Part shown: positions 26,401 to 33,818 of the stretch, piece after piece
Layout of the letters: every line of letters starts with the position of its first letter
Position numbering within the stretch: the stretch's first letter is position 1
Assembly: GCA_046296415.1 (NCBI GenBank)
Contig: JBKBLN010000001.1
Coordinates: forward strand, 682,001 to 746,000
DNA: 64,000 bases
DNA from: CAYNRA01 sp046296415
Lineage (GTDB): Bacteria; Bacteroidota; Bacteroidia; Cytophagales; Spirosomataceae
Direction of reading: 5' to 3'
Program-made: the position numbers and the translations under genes
Notes under the pieces: model-generated
The model's input: only the letters and a program-made list of their open reading frames with translations
Told to the model about the DNA's origin: nothing
Database searches by the model: none

Positions 26401-28118
26401 TCGTCGTAATCTTTTCGACCTTGGTATGCCATTAAATAATGAAAACCTTTGGGGGTGAGTTTCAGGACGTTTTGTTCTTCATCCAGTTGAAAAAGTCCTT
26501 GGTGGGTAGCAAATCCTACGCCTCCAGCTACTTGCTCAGGTTTTTTCTGGGTGGCGCGCGCGATATCCTCGAGCGTGAAACTATTTTGTCGATTACGGTT
26601 GATCAGATTTCCCGCCACAATCAGTGGATTAAATCCCGCCAAGGTGCTCAGATCATAAATGCGTTGAGGTGTGTAAAAGTTGAAGGATTCGAAGACAATG
26701 GGTTTAATGTCTTTTCCAGAAATAATGTAGAAATGAAATTTATCCGATTTTAAATCCCACGATGCCGCATCGCAGGTAATGTACATCTGATGGAATGTAT
26801 CTACAAAAGGGGCGATTTTATACCCCGAAGATTCGATTATATTGAGTTGAATCTTCGATTGGTCGATCGAATATCGAAACCGGATCGCTGGGTGATACAC
26901 GGAATCTTTCTGCAAATAGGCTGTAAATTGAGCTTTAGGTGACGTAATGAGTGAGTCCGAGATATCAAAATACCTTGCTTTGGCTTGAAAAAGGCGCTGA
27001 TTTTGTTTAGTAACTTGTATTTGGGTTAGGCCATCATACAGAGAGGCAGTTGTAATGCGTGGACCTAATAAAGCCAATCCGCCTTTCAATCGCAGCGAGG
27101 AGGGTAAGTTCACGACCTCTGCATCACCTGCATAGGATTTGAATCGTGGAAATGTGGGTAGGGAGTTGGGTGAACGTTGTACAATTCGGATTTCCGCTAT
27201 CCCTTGAATGGGTTTTTTCAGAACATCGGAAAAAACAAGTTGGGCATCTTCTATCAACAAACCTGGCTGAAAAAGTTTAAACGAAAAGACGCTATTCCAG
27301 GTGGCTCTGGCATTGGGCAAACCCGCATTTTGCCATTGTAAAGCCCCTCCTTTACCCACTACTAAGCCTTGGGTGAGTCCAAGACGTAAGTCGGTGTCTG
27401 ATAAAATCAAGGAGTCTGTTTTACTCGTTAGCGCAAGTTGAGTTTTGGGAAGTTGAAGGATCCATCCCTGCAAGGCGGGAATGGCTTGATTCACTTTTCG
27501 AAGATCCACAGGGGTTAACTTCTTGGACCAAGAGTCTTCCACCGCATCATCCCACCCATCAGATAATCCCAAATCATCCAGTGATTGGGTGGCTGTGGGG
27601 GTTTCTGAGGGAAAGACAATTGTCGGTTTTTTCTCAAAAACTAAATTCACTTGCTTGGCTATAGCATAGGTTTGGTGAAAGTTGGATGAATAAATTTGTC
27701 CTTTCTCCAAGAATAGTTTCAATGTTTCGCAGGCCTTCAATACGGATTTACTATCCAATGCGCCTGTCATCTCTTGCAAGCCCGAATAAAAAGCCTCATG
27801 GCTGGTTGTTGACCATTCGGTTTGCTGTGTGACGAGCAGCTGAAGCTCGAATAACGAAAGCAGGTGATTGAGTGTATAGCCTTTTACACCCATGGTGGTA
27901 GCCGCTCGAATGAATTGAGCTTGGTGACTTTCTGGGATGGTTTGGAAGGTACTATCAAACCGACTGAAAAAGGGAGATGGGGTTTGTTTGGGTGGGGTGG
28001 CCAATTGCCTTACTTCCTCAACAAAGGTTTCTTTTTTACCGGAAAGTCGAAAAGATTGGCTCCATCCGAGGTGCCAAATGCTTTGAAATAACAAAAAAAA
28101 GACACCAAAACGCACCAT
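23436..28118 (-). CDS. Giant exported protein of unknown function (1560 aa)
   Basis: Taking the ATG at 28118 gives a clean signal peptide (VRFGVFFLLFQSIWHLGWSQ) and an 11-nt gap to prmA; a longer start at 28160 would overlap prmA and is less likely. After a helical segment of about 200 residues, the bulk is beta-strand rich and full of short repeats built on pairs such as DSL, TF and KAN. No domain is recognisable. There is no TonB plug, POTRA or choice-of-anchor signature that I can see; some segments recall OstA/LPS-transport-like beta layers but weakly. The tail is Lys, Pro and Ala rich. It lies downstream of prmA and ahead of no other gene on that strand. Confidence 0.65.
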   Translation of the reverse strand: MVRFGVFFLLFQSIWHLGWSQSFRLSGKKETFVEEVRQLATPPKQTPSPFFSRFDSTFQTIPESHQAQFIRAATTMGVKGYTLNHLLSLFELQLLVTQQTEWSTTSHEAFYSGLQEMTGALDSKSVLKACETLKLFLEKGQIYSSNFHQTYAIAKQVNLVFEKKPTIVFPSETPTATQSLDDLGLSDGWDDAVEDSWSKKLTPVDLRKVNQAIPALQGWILQLPKTQLALTSKTDSLILSDTDLRLGLTQGLVVGKGGALQWQNAGLPNARATWNSVFSFKLFQPGLLIEDAQLVFSDVLKKPIQGIAEIRIVQRSPNSLPTFPRFKSYAGDAEVVNLPSSLRLKGGLALLGPRITTASLYDGLTQIQVTKQNQRLFQAKARYFDISDSLITSPKAQFTAYLQKDSVYHPAIRFRYSIDQSKIQLNIIESSGYKIAPFVDTFHQMYITCDAASWDLKSDKFHFYIISGKDIKPIVFESFNFYTPQRIYDLSTLAGFNPLIVAGNLINRNRQNSFTLEDIARATQKKPEQVAGGVGFATHQGLFQLDEEQNVLKLTPKGFHYLMAYQGRKDYDDLIIPSVYNGSDTTGHGIIDFKEAGLTINGTREFRLSDSLGIILYPANQKMEVKRSGTYTFDGLIKVKNYSFYGKNLLIDYDQFTVKLNQLDSITFIPNELYRRGSRVALGGNIRFPSGGMLYLNDPGNKSGKKQLPEFPRLVIPTETRVYFDERRPRKARYDRIVRFDIPSIDMDSLHAKDFLVRGTFHSGGIFPPFQEDLIVMPDTSIGFVHFPGSDAKKLYDLPSTFEFTTALEMDKRGLNASGRFRHLTGEYAVRDVLFTPSGITAPGAQGKIKESVPNANVYFPEVNLQEYELSWKPKVDSLIIASKTDLAFYQNSTNLKGRLVIRSTGMFGQGRLTRKDSQTDSQEIQFNQTGFTADKSDFRVLAQESNAKPVFAGQYVLVQFDIQKQRAQIATKEEGFQTMRTSKMEFPYSAYETNIREALWMIDQQSIALNGDVKETIFKATNPRKEGLAFAANRAKYDIKALELQIEGIPYISTADVRVIPDQNRVIVKKEADMVPLKNATVVADTTNQYHTLTQASIDIFSKTKFTGDASYRFVSANLDTFQVKMGNFSLAQIQLPGRKTATNFMETTTARANVRDRDSLYLSPKMLYRGDIIMTAAYKNLTFDGFVIPVIKRYPNLGKYWIKYAGDKAETVRIQVDENLRTTESPLVAGLHFRSNSGTKLLYPTFLQPKNLEEDHDLFTAKGILSYNEMENSYDLVSQQNDVLAPRLYQLKEEQGEIHFENKVNLLSGADQVYAASAAKGILYLDSMKISMKTFSSLLFAIPTPALDYMAKDIITYNLERGSAESAIQPSDSTFQSLLSFMIGAKSTTEYVGKSLRQPIPLFKHAPKFGSTITLSDLDLTWNQTRSTFANAGSLGLSNIGENDINAQVTGYFEVVKNPVVGDELYLFIELGPDRWYYLGYKEGEPGMVSSDNGFNALFKTKEKGVKKGTVIPVDRSEALLFRKKFTETYLGIKPETPASKKPAQKKKAPVAEKKDGF

Positions 28119-28129
28119 ATAGATAAAAG

Positions 28130-28960
28130 TTAACCTCTTTGAAAAACGATCGCAGCCCAACCATTCTTACTTTTCTCCGCAATTTTTTTCAAACCGTTTT
28201 CTATTGCTACGGCTTCGATATCGGGGGCATCTTGAGTATAAAATCCACTCACAAATAAATGGCCTTCGGGGGCCATACAGCTTACATACTGCGGAATTTC
28301 GGCCAATAAAATGTTACGATTGATATTCGCTAGAACGATATCATATGGAAATACCTCTTGGTCGGCGATGGTGCCTTGACTCACCGAGATGAAAGGAGTT
28401 TGATTCAAATCGATGTTCTCCAATGTATTTTCCACGGACCATTCGTCAATATCAAATCCATGTATGCGAGTGGCACCTAGTTTCGCAGCTAAAATGGCCA
28501 AAATACCTGTGCCAGTCCCTACATCCAAAACGGATTTACCTTGGTGATCAATCCCCAGCTGCAGCGACATAACCTGGGAGGTGGTTTCATGATGCCCAGT
28601 TCCAAACGACATTTTGGGTGTGATGATGATTTCCAAGGGAAAAGACGGGTCTGGCTCATGAAAAGTTGCTCGGACGAGAATCGTATGATCTACTTGGATA
28701 GGTGAAAAACTTTTTTCCCATGCCTCATTCCAGTTTTGTTTCTCTATTTTTTCCCAAGAAGCTACCAATTGGGCTAGGGCTCGGTAGCGGTCAAGAAGCT
28801 CTTGGAGAGCGGATTCGTCCCAAAGTTCCTCTGTAATATAGGCTTGAATTCCCTCATCGGTATCGACAAATGAGTCAAATCCAATTTCGGCAAGTTCAGC
28901 TACTAGGATTTCAGCAAAATCAGGATGGAGAGAAAGGTTTAATTCAACGAAAGACGTCAT
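28130..28960 (-). CDS. prmA: Ribosomal protein L11 methyltransferase
   Basis: PrmA trimethylates L11 at several lysines and the N-terminus using S-adenosylmethionine. The 276-residue product has an N-terminal substrate-binding domain (~1-95) and a Rossmann methyltransferase domain with SAM motif I VLDVGTGTGILAILAAKLG, DIDEWSVEN and the DIVLANINRNIL loop typical of the family. The start shares four bases with the stop of the YjjG-like gene, so the two are translationally coupled. It belongs to a tight run of genes starting at dedA that also includes aroE and a ferredoxin. Confidence 0.95.
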   Translation of the reverse strand: MTSFVELNLSLHPDFAEILVAELAEIGFDSFVDTDEGIQAYITEELWDESALQELLDRYRALAQLVASWEKIEKQNWNEAWEKSFSPIQVDHTILVRATFHEPDPSFPLEIIITPKMSFGTGHHETTSQVMSLQLGIDHQGKSVLDVGTGTGILAILAAKLGATRIHGFDIDEWSVENTLENIDLNQTPFISVSQGTIADQEVFPYDIVLANINRNILLAEIPQYVSCMAPEGHLFVSGFYTQDAPDIEAVAIENGLKKIAEKSKNGWAAIVFQRG

Positions 28961-29673
28961 AATAATAAGAGTTCTGGAATTTGAAGTAGAGAGGACACCC
29001 GACAGAACTGAGGCTCTTGGCAGGCGTTTTGGTTTGGGTCAAAATGAATAGCGGGCATACCCATTTGCATGGCACCCTCGATATCAGCCAGCCAGTTATC
29101 CCCTACCATTACCGCCTCATCGGGGGCACAATTAGCTGTGATGAACGCATAAGTGAACATCGCAGGACTCGGCTTATGGGCCTGCGCCATATCATTGGTG
29201 ATGACATGCTCAAAGAAGTCCAAAATACCACCACTGGCTAATTTTTGGCGTTGAACTTGCTGGTATCCATTGGATAGAATGTGCAATTGAAAATGAGGAC
29301 TCAGTGCTTCGAGCAATAATTTTGCATTCGGAATCAGCAAGGATTGAAAGGGGAGAAGTGAAAGAAATTGCTGGTTCATCGCTTCGCTGGTCTCGGTGGA
29401 AATCGAAACCCCCAGATCGGAAAAGGTAGATCGAAATCTTTCTTTTCGGAGTTCTTCGTGGGTAATTTTTTTAGTATCTAGTAAATACCAAAATGCCTTA
29501 TTGACTTCGGAAAATGTAGAAAAGAAACGATGAAAATCTACCACACCCATTTGTTCAACCTGATGGGTGCGGTAAATTTGTGCTAAACAGATTTTGGCAT
29601 TTTCTTCGAAATCCCACAGGGTATGGTCTAAGTCAAAGAATATATGCCGAATCTTAGACGGATTGGGTATCAT
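28957..29673 (-). CDS. HAD hydrolase, YjjG-like (noncanonical nucleotidase)
   Basis: A 238-residue HAD protein. Motif I is IFFDLDHTLWDFEEN, the classic YjjG opening; then LSNGYQQVQRQKL (motif II), KPSPAMFTYAF (motif III) and MVGDNWLADIEGAMQMG (motif IV). E. coli YjjG hydrolyses pyrimidine nucleoside monophosphates, also modified ones. It overlaps the upstream ferredoxin gene by four bases and prmA downstream by four (ATGA type), so it lies in a coupled cluster. Its exact substrate cannot be told from sequence. Confidence 0.88.
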   Translation of the reverse strand: MIPNPSKIRHIFFDLDHTLWDFEENAKICLAQIYRTHQVEQMGVVDFHRFFSTFSEVNKAFWYLLDTKKITHEELRKERFRSTFSDLGVSISTETSEAMNQQFLSLLPFQSLLIPNAKLLLEALSPHFQLHILSNGYQQVQRQKLASGGILDFFEHVITNDMAQAHKPSPAMFTYAFITANCAPDEAVMVGDNWLADIEGAMQMGMPAIHFDPNQNACQEPQFCRVSSLLQIPELLLL

Positions 29674-29984
29674 TTGGGTTCAAACGACAAACGAAGGCGT
29701 TCAACAGGAACGTCGTTCACAAGATGGCTTTCAACAATTTCAGAGACATCGTCTAAGGTAACACGACCATAGTACACGCCCTCAGGATAGACCACCAAGG
29801 CAGGTCCAAAAGCACAGGCGTCTAAGCAGCCAGCTTTTTGAGCCCGTATGTCCATTTGAAGCCCACGCTCGGTTAATTGACGTTTAAATTCTTCGACCAA
29901 GGCCATGCCATGTTCGCTACCACAAGACTTTTTGGGTGCGGGTTTGTCGTTGGTGCAAATAAAAATGTGTTTTTTGAATTTCAT
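29670..29984 (-). CDS. Thioredoxin-like (2Fe-2S) ferredoxin
   Basis: A 104-residue protein with the ATG at 29984, one base after the aroE stop; upstream in-frame codons run back into aroE and are not used. The fold is that of shethna-type thioredoxin-like ferredoxins: the cluster ligands appear as the Cys of IFICTND, the Cys of SCGSEHG, and the pair GCLDAC near 58-63. The rest (GPALVVYPEGVYYGRVTLDD) is typical. It is probably a cytoplasmic electron carrier; the partner is unknown. The start is coupled with aroE, and it overlaps the YjjG-like gene by four bases. Confidence 0.88.
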   Translation of the reverse strand: MKFKKHIFICTNDKPAPKKSCGSEHGMALVEEFKRQLTERGLQMDIRAQKAGCLDACAFGPALVVYPEGVYYGRVTLDDVSEIVESHLVNDVPVERLRLSFEPK

Positions 29985-29985
29985 A

Positions 29986-30741
29986 TTAGTACGTTGATTT
30001 ATAGGGATTTTGCCAAATGTCCCAAGAACGCTCGGCTTGATAGACGAGCATATCATACCCATTTTGAATGGTGGCTCCTTGAGCTTTACCTCGTTTTAAA
30101 AATTCGGTCTCTTCCGGATTATACACTAAATCAAAGAGTAGATGCTGGGAATTCAGTTTTGAATAGTCAATAGGTGGATAGGTTGTTACATTTGGGTAGG
30201 TTCCCAAAGGAGTACAATTGACGATTAATTGTATTTCGGGTAGAAGGACATTGGCTTGATCGTACGAGATTCGATCGGCCCCATCCTGTCTAGAGACACG
30301 ATAAACGTGTATACCTTCATCTTCCAATGCCACCTCAATTGCTTTTGCTGCACCTCCATAGCCAAGGATAAGTGCTTTGGAGAGCGCCTTTCCCTTGCTG
30401 GCTTGGCGAAGGGAGGTTTGAAAGCCGTACCAATCGGAATTAAATCCAATCAGTTGATCTTGATCTGTACGTTTGATGACGTTTACTGCTCCCACACGCT
30501 TGGCAGATTCATCCAGGTCATCCAAAAGCGGCATCACTCCCAGCTTATGTGGAATGGTTACGTTGAGACCTCGCAGATCAGGATCCTGTTGAAATAAAGT
30601 CCGCATTTGATCCGGCGATTCGATTTCATAGATTTCGTATTGAAATTGGTCTGACATGCCCAACTCCTCAAAACGTGTCGTGAAATACCGTTTGGAGAAA
30701 GAGTGCGTTAAGGGGTATCCAATTAGTCCGTACCGAATCAT
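29986..30741 (-). CDS. aroE: Shikimate dehydrogenase
   Basis: AroE reduces 3-dehydroshikimate with NADPH in aromatic amino-acid synthesis. The 251-residue product begins with YGLIGYPLTHSFSKRYF, and carries the catalytic lysine motif NVTIPHK, the aspartate of GFNSDWYGF, the glycine-rich nucleotide loop GYGGAAKAI, and NCTPLGTYP. Length and order are normal. It overlaps dedA by four bases and is directly followed by the ferredoxin, with the ferredoxin's ATG one base behind its stop. Confidence 0.95.
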   Translation of the reverse strand: MIRYGLIGYPLTHSFSKRYFTTRFEELGMSDQFQYEIYEIESPDQMRTLFQQDPDLRGLNVTIPHKLGVMPLLDDLDESAKRVGAVNVIKRTDQDQLIGFNSDWYGFQTSLRQASKGKALSKALILGYGGAAKAIEVALEDEGIHVYRVSRQDGADRISYDQANVLLPEIQLIVNCTPLGTYPNVTTYPPIDYSKLNSQHLLFDLVYNPEETEFLKRGKAQGATIQNGYDMLVYQAERSWDIWQNPYKSTY

Positions 30742-31388
30742 GCGCTCTTTTTACCAAATTTTGCTTGTAGAATTCCCCAAATCATAGGGGCAACTGAAAC
30801 GAATACGATGGTAAGAACCACTTTTTCAAAGTTCTCCTTGACCCAAGCATTATTTCCTAAGAAATACCCGAGCAACGAAATGCTGGTCACCCATAAAATG
30901 GCACCTAACACACAGTTGAGAATATACCTCGGATACGCCATACTTCCGGCACCTGCTACAAAAGGAGCGATTGTCCGGACGATGGGCATAAATCGAGCCA
31001 AAATGACCGCTTTTCCACCATGTTTTTCATAGAATTCTTCGGTGGTGGTGATGTATTCACGTTTCAAGAAAAGAATTTTTTCTCTCGACTTAATCAACTC
31101 ACTAAACTTTTTGCCAACAAAATAATTCACGTTATCACCCAAAAGAGCAGCCACAATAAGAAGTGGGATGATGAGGGTAATGTCGAGTTTTCCGGTGGTG
31201 GCGGCTAAAAGGCCTACCGCAAATAAAAGGGAGTCGCCGGGAAGTAAAGGCATGATGATGAAGCCGGTCTCAACAAAAATAATGAGGAATAATATGGCAT
31301 ACGTGAGGGTATCGTATTCCGCCAAAAACTGCTGAAGAACGGAAAGAGGATCCTTTAAAAAATCCAATAAAAAGTGAATGATTTCCAT
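30738..31388 (-). CDS. DedA family membrane protein
   Basis: A 216-residue inner-membrane protein with about five to six helices. The family core is visible in FVETGFIIMPLLPGDSLLFAVG (shortened here), the loop NYFVGKKFSELI, and ARFMPIVRTIAPFVAGAGSM, where the Arg and Pro residues are conserved in DedA/VTT proteins. Members scramble or flip undecaprenyl phosphate or phosphatidylethanolamine and support membrane homeostasis. It is the promoter-proximal gene of the aroE-ferredoxin-yjjG-prmA run, and is separated from comA upstream by a palindromic hairpin. Confidence 0.92.
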   Translation of the reverse strand: MEIIHFLLDFLKDPLSVLQQFLAEYDTLTYAILFLIIFVETGFIIMPLLPGDSLLFAVGLLAATTGKLDITLIIPLLIVAALLGDNVNYFVGKKFSELIKSREKILFLKREYITTTEEFYEKHGGKAVILARFMPIVRTIAPFVAGAGSMAYPRYILNCVLGAILWVTSISLLGYFLGNNAWVKENFEKVVLTIVFVSVAPMIWGILQAKFGKKSA

Positions 31389-31413
31389 GGTAAGGGGGTA
31401 TTGAAATGGGAAA

Positions 31414-31439
31414 TGCCTACCTCTTGTGGGAGGTAGGCA
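31414..31439 (-). terminator. Hairpin between comA and dedA
   Basis: Perfect 10-bp stem TGCCTACCTC/GAGGTAGGCA with a 6-nt loop, ending the minus-strand comA transcript. Its T-run is short (TTTCCCATTTC). Confidence 0.65.
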
Positions 31440-31446
31440 ATGGGAT

Positions 31447-32268
31447 TTAGTCTTGACGAATCCGGTCGTCTTGATAGTATTTTCCTAATTTGTATTTCTG
31501 CTTGATTTCATCAGGAAGGAAAGTAGCGAAGGTATCACCACGTAATCCTAGTCGAATGGTTTCGAGCGGAATAATTTCGTTGACGGCGATATTACCGAGG
31601 TTTACATTAGGACCAACCAATTTCACAAAGTAAACTTGTTGTGATTTTTGGGGAGCTTCCCAAATAATTTTTTCAGCTGGAATGGCATTGATGATTTCAT
31701 CCACTAACCCTTGGCGAACCTCCCCAGATGAACGGTATAAGCCGATATTTCCACCTTCGCGAGCCTCTCCAATGACTTTCCAAGCACCTGCGTCCAGCTC
31801 GGCTTGCATCATCTGAATCCATTTGTATGGGGCGAAGATCTTTTCAGCATCTTTAGAACCAACTTCCGACAATACTTTTCCGCGTTGAGCAAGCCGGGTA
31901 ATATACTGGCATTTTTCTTCATGTGGCAACGTAATTGAGCCGTCAGACACTTCCGCATATTCAAGATTAAATCGATCCAAAATACGTAAATAGTCTTCAA
32001 ACTGATTTCGCACGACAAAAGCCTCAAATAAGGTTCCGCCAAAATAGACCGGGATTTGAGCGTCTCGATAGACTTGTAACTTTGCCTCCAAAACTGGAGT
32101 TACAAACGAAGTGGCCCATCCAAGTTTCACAATATCAATATAATCGGCTCCGACCGAGAGCATATCTTCTATTTCGCGAACACTGGAACCCTTATCCATG
32201 ACCATTGTCACGCCGGCTTGCCGGGGTTTGGCTTCCCGATGGGGTACCAAGGATAATTCGTAATTCAT
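31447..32268 (-). CDS. Phosphosulfolactate synthase (ComA) family protein
   Basis: A 273-residue TIM-barrel enzyme. ComA adds sulfite to phosphoenolpyruvate to make phosphosulfolactate, the first step of coenzyme M synthesis in methanogens. The family track is visible: AGVTMVMDKGSS, then GADYIDIVKLGWATSF, VYFGGTLFEAF, YAEVSDGSI, EVGSKD, EAREGG and IWEAPQKSQQVYF. Bacteroidota do not make coenzyme M; the enzyme is thought to serve sulfonate metabolism, for example sulfolactate or the sulfonolipids of this phylum. No comB or comC is adjacent. It has its own -7 element at 32308-32315. Confidence 0.9.
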   Translation of the reverse strand: MNYELSLVPHREAKPRQAGVTMVMDKGSSVREIEDMLSVGADYIDIVKLGWATSFVTPVLEAKLQVYRDAQIPVYFGGTLFEAFVVRNQFEDYLRILDRFNLEYAEVSDGSITLPHEEKCQYITRLAQRGKVLSEVGSKDAEKIFAPYKWIQMMQAELDAGAWKVIGEAREGGNIGLYRSSGEVRQGLVDEIINAIPAEKIIWEAPQKSQQVYFVKLVGPNVNLGNIAVNEIIPLETIRLGLRGDTFATFLPDEIKQKYKLGKYYQDDRIRQD

Positions 32269-32307
32269 TGAGTGCAGTTTATTTTAAACCTTAGACATGA
32301 TAAAAGG

Positions 32308-32315
32308 CAAAAATA
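32308..32315 (-). promoter_or_regulatory. Candidate -7 element for comA
   Basis: Reads TATTTTTG on the minus strand; no well-spaced TTG was found. The comA ATG is 40 nt downstream. Confidence 0.35.
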
Positions 32316-32358
32316 CTAAAATAAAACTACTAATAATCACGACAAGGAGAAGGAATTG

Positions 32359-33693
32359 TTAGTGTCCTCCTCCTCTAGGGATGGTGGTTGAGCCATTCGA
32401 CTGTTTTACAGGAATCCAAAATACCGATAAGGCCGCTAAACAAAGCAAAATTCCAGCTAACCGAATGGCATTTTGTGGATTTCCTCCCAGTATAGGTTCA
32501 TAGTAAAATGAAATGGTGAAGGTCTCGAGCAACATAGGGAGTACTATAAATAAATTAAAAATCCCCATGTAAACCCCAGTTCGTTGCGGGGGAATGCTAC
32601 CGGCCAACATAATATAGGGATTTCCCATCATGCTTGCCCAGGAAAGTCCCATTCCAACCATTGGTACAAACATGGCTGCCTCAGAGGGTAAGATTGGGAT
32701 GATCAACAAGCCTATACCTGCTAAGGCTAGGCAGATTTGATGGACATATTTAGGGCCATACTGGTTCGCAAGTTTGGCCAAACCAAACGCTGATACGAAC
32801 GCAATAAAGTTATAAAAGGCACCAATTTGACCCGTCAGTAATTCGGCGGATCGAAAGCCGATACTTTCAGGATCGACCGTTTGATGCAAGGTTTTTGCCA
32901 AACATAAAGTAATATACTGCCAGTAAATAAACATGGCGTACCAACTAAATAGCATCATGGGCATCATCCGGCGCATCGTCAGAGGCATATCCCGCAGTGC
33001 GTCACCAATTTCTTTGAACGTGGATGCCACCCCCGCAGGATTGGCTTTAATTTCCTCGATCTGTTCCTCCGTCAGTGGAATTTCTTTGGTGGTTCGCAGG
33101 GTCCACAAAATAGAACCAATTGATACCACGGAACCGATAATAAAGGCCATTAAGGTGGTAATGGGGATACCAGATTCATTTTTTGCTACCTGACTTACCC
33201 CAAAGAAAATCAATAAAGTTGGCGTTAGGTAGGACAAGGTTTGCCCCAAACCCGTGAAGGCACTTTGTGTTAAGAAACCGATGGAATGTTGGGATGGATC
33301 CAGCTTGTCGCTCACAAAGGCACGATAAGGTTCTTGGGTTATATTATTCGCTGCATCTAAAATCCATAAAATACTGGCAGCCATCCAAACAGTACTCGAA
33401 TAGGGCATCCAAAATAGGCATAAGCTACATAAAATGGCACCGATTAAAAAATAGGGTGTCCGACGCCCCCAGCGCGTGATGGTTTTATCCGAAACCGCAC
33501 CAATAATGGGCTGCACGATCAGCCCTGTCATTGGGCCTGCCATCCAAAGTAAGGGTAGACTGCTTTCCTCGGCACCAAGGTAAGAATAGATCGGGCTCAT
33601 ATTGGCTTGCTGCAATCCAAAACTGTATTGCAATCCAAAAAAGCCAAAGTTCATGTTAACGATTTGGGGTAGGGTAAGTATGGGTTTTTTCAT
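32359..33693 (-). CDS. MFS transporter (SLC45/sucrose-transporter-like)
   Basis: A 444-residue transporter of about twelve helices. Opening motifs LPQIVNMNFGFFGLQ and LQQANMSPIYSYLG, and the loop GAVSDKTITRWGRRTPYFL between helices 2 and 3, are those of SLC45-like glycoside:proton symporters including plant sucrose and bacterial maltose carriers. The sugar cannot be assigned. It stands alone on the minus strand, divergent from the POTRA/barrel gene across 125 nt. No glycosidase or maltose phosphorylase gene is beside it. Confidence 0.82.
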   Translation of the reverse strand: MKKPILTLPQIVNMNFGFFGLQYSFGLQQANMSPIYSYLGAEESSLPLLWMAGPMTGLIVQPIIGAVSDKTITRWGRRTPYFLIGAILCSLCLFWMPYSSTVWMAASILWILDAANNITQEPYRAFVSDKLDPSQHSIGFLTQSAFTGLGQTLSYLTPTLLIFFGVSQVAKNESGIPITTLMAFIIGSVVSIGSILWTLRTTKEIPLTEEQIEEIKANPAGVASTFKEIGDALRDMPLTMRRMMPMMLFSWYAMFIYWQYITLCLAKTLHQTVDPESIGFRSAELLTGQIGAFYNFIAFVSAFGLAKLANQYGPKYVHQICLALAGIGLLIIPILPSEAAMFVPMVGMGLSWASMMGNPYIMLAGSIPPQRTGVYMGIFNLFIVLPMLLETFTISFYYEPILGGNPQNAIRLAGILLCLAALSVFWIPVKQSNGSTTIPRGGGH

Positions 33694-33818
33694 TCATAGG
33701 TTTTATTTCAAACAAAAAAAGTAAATAATGGTAGAATATGAATAAGAAATGTGATTTTTCTTTACTTCTTGCATAAAACCTTCGTTTTTCTTTTTTTTAC
33801 CCTGGATAACAAAACCCT

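Noticed and set aside
28119..28160. Earlier start for the giant exported protein
   Set aside because: It would overlap prmA by 31 bases and put charged residues ahead of the signal peptide.
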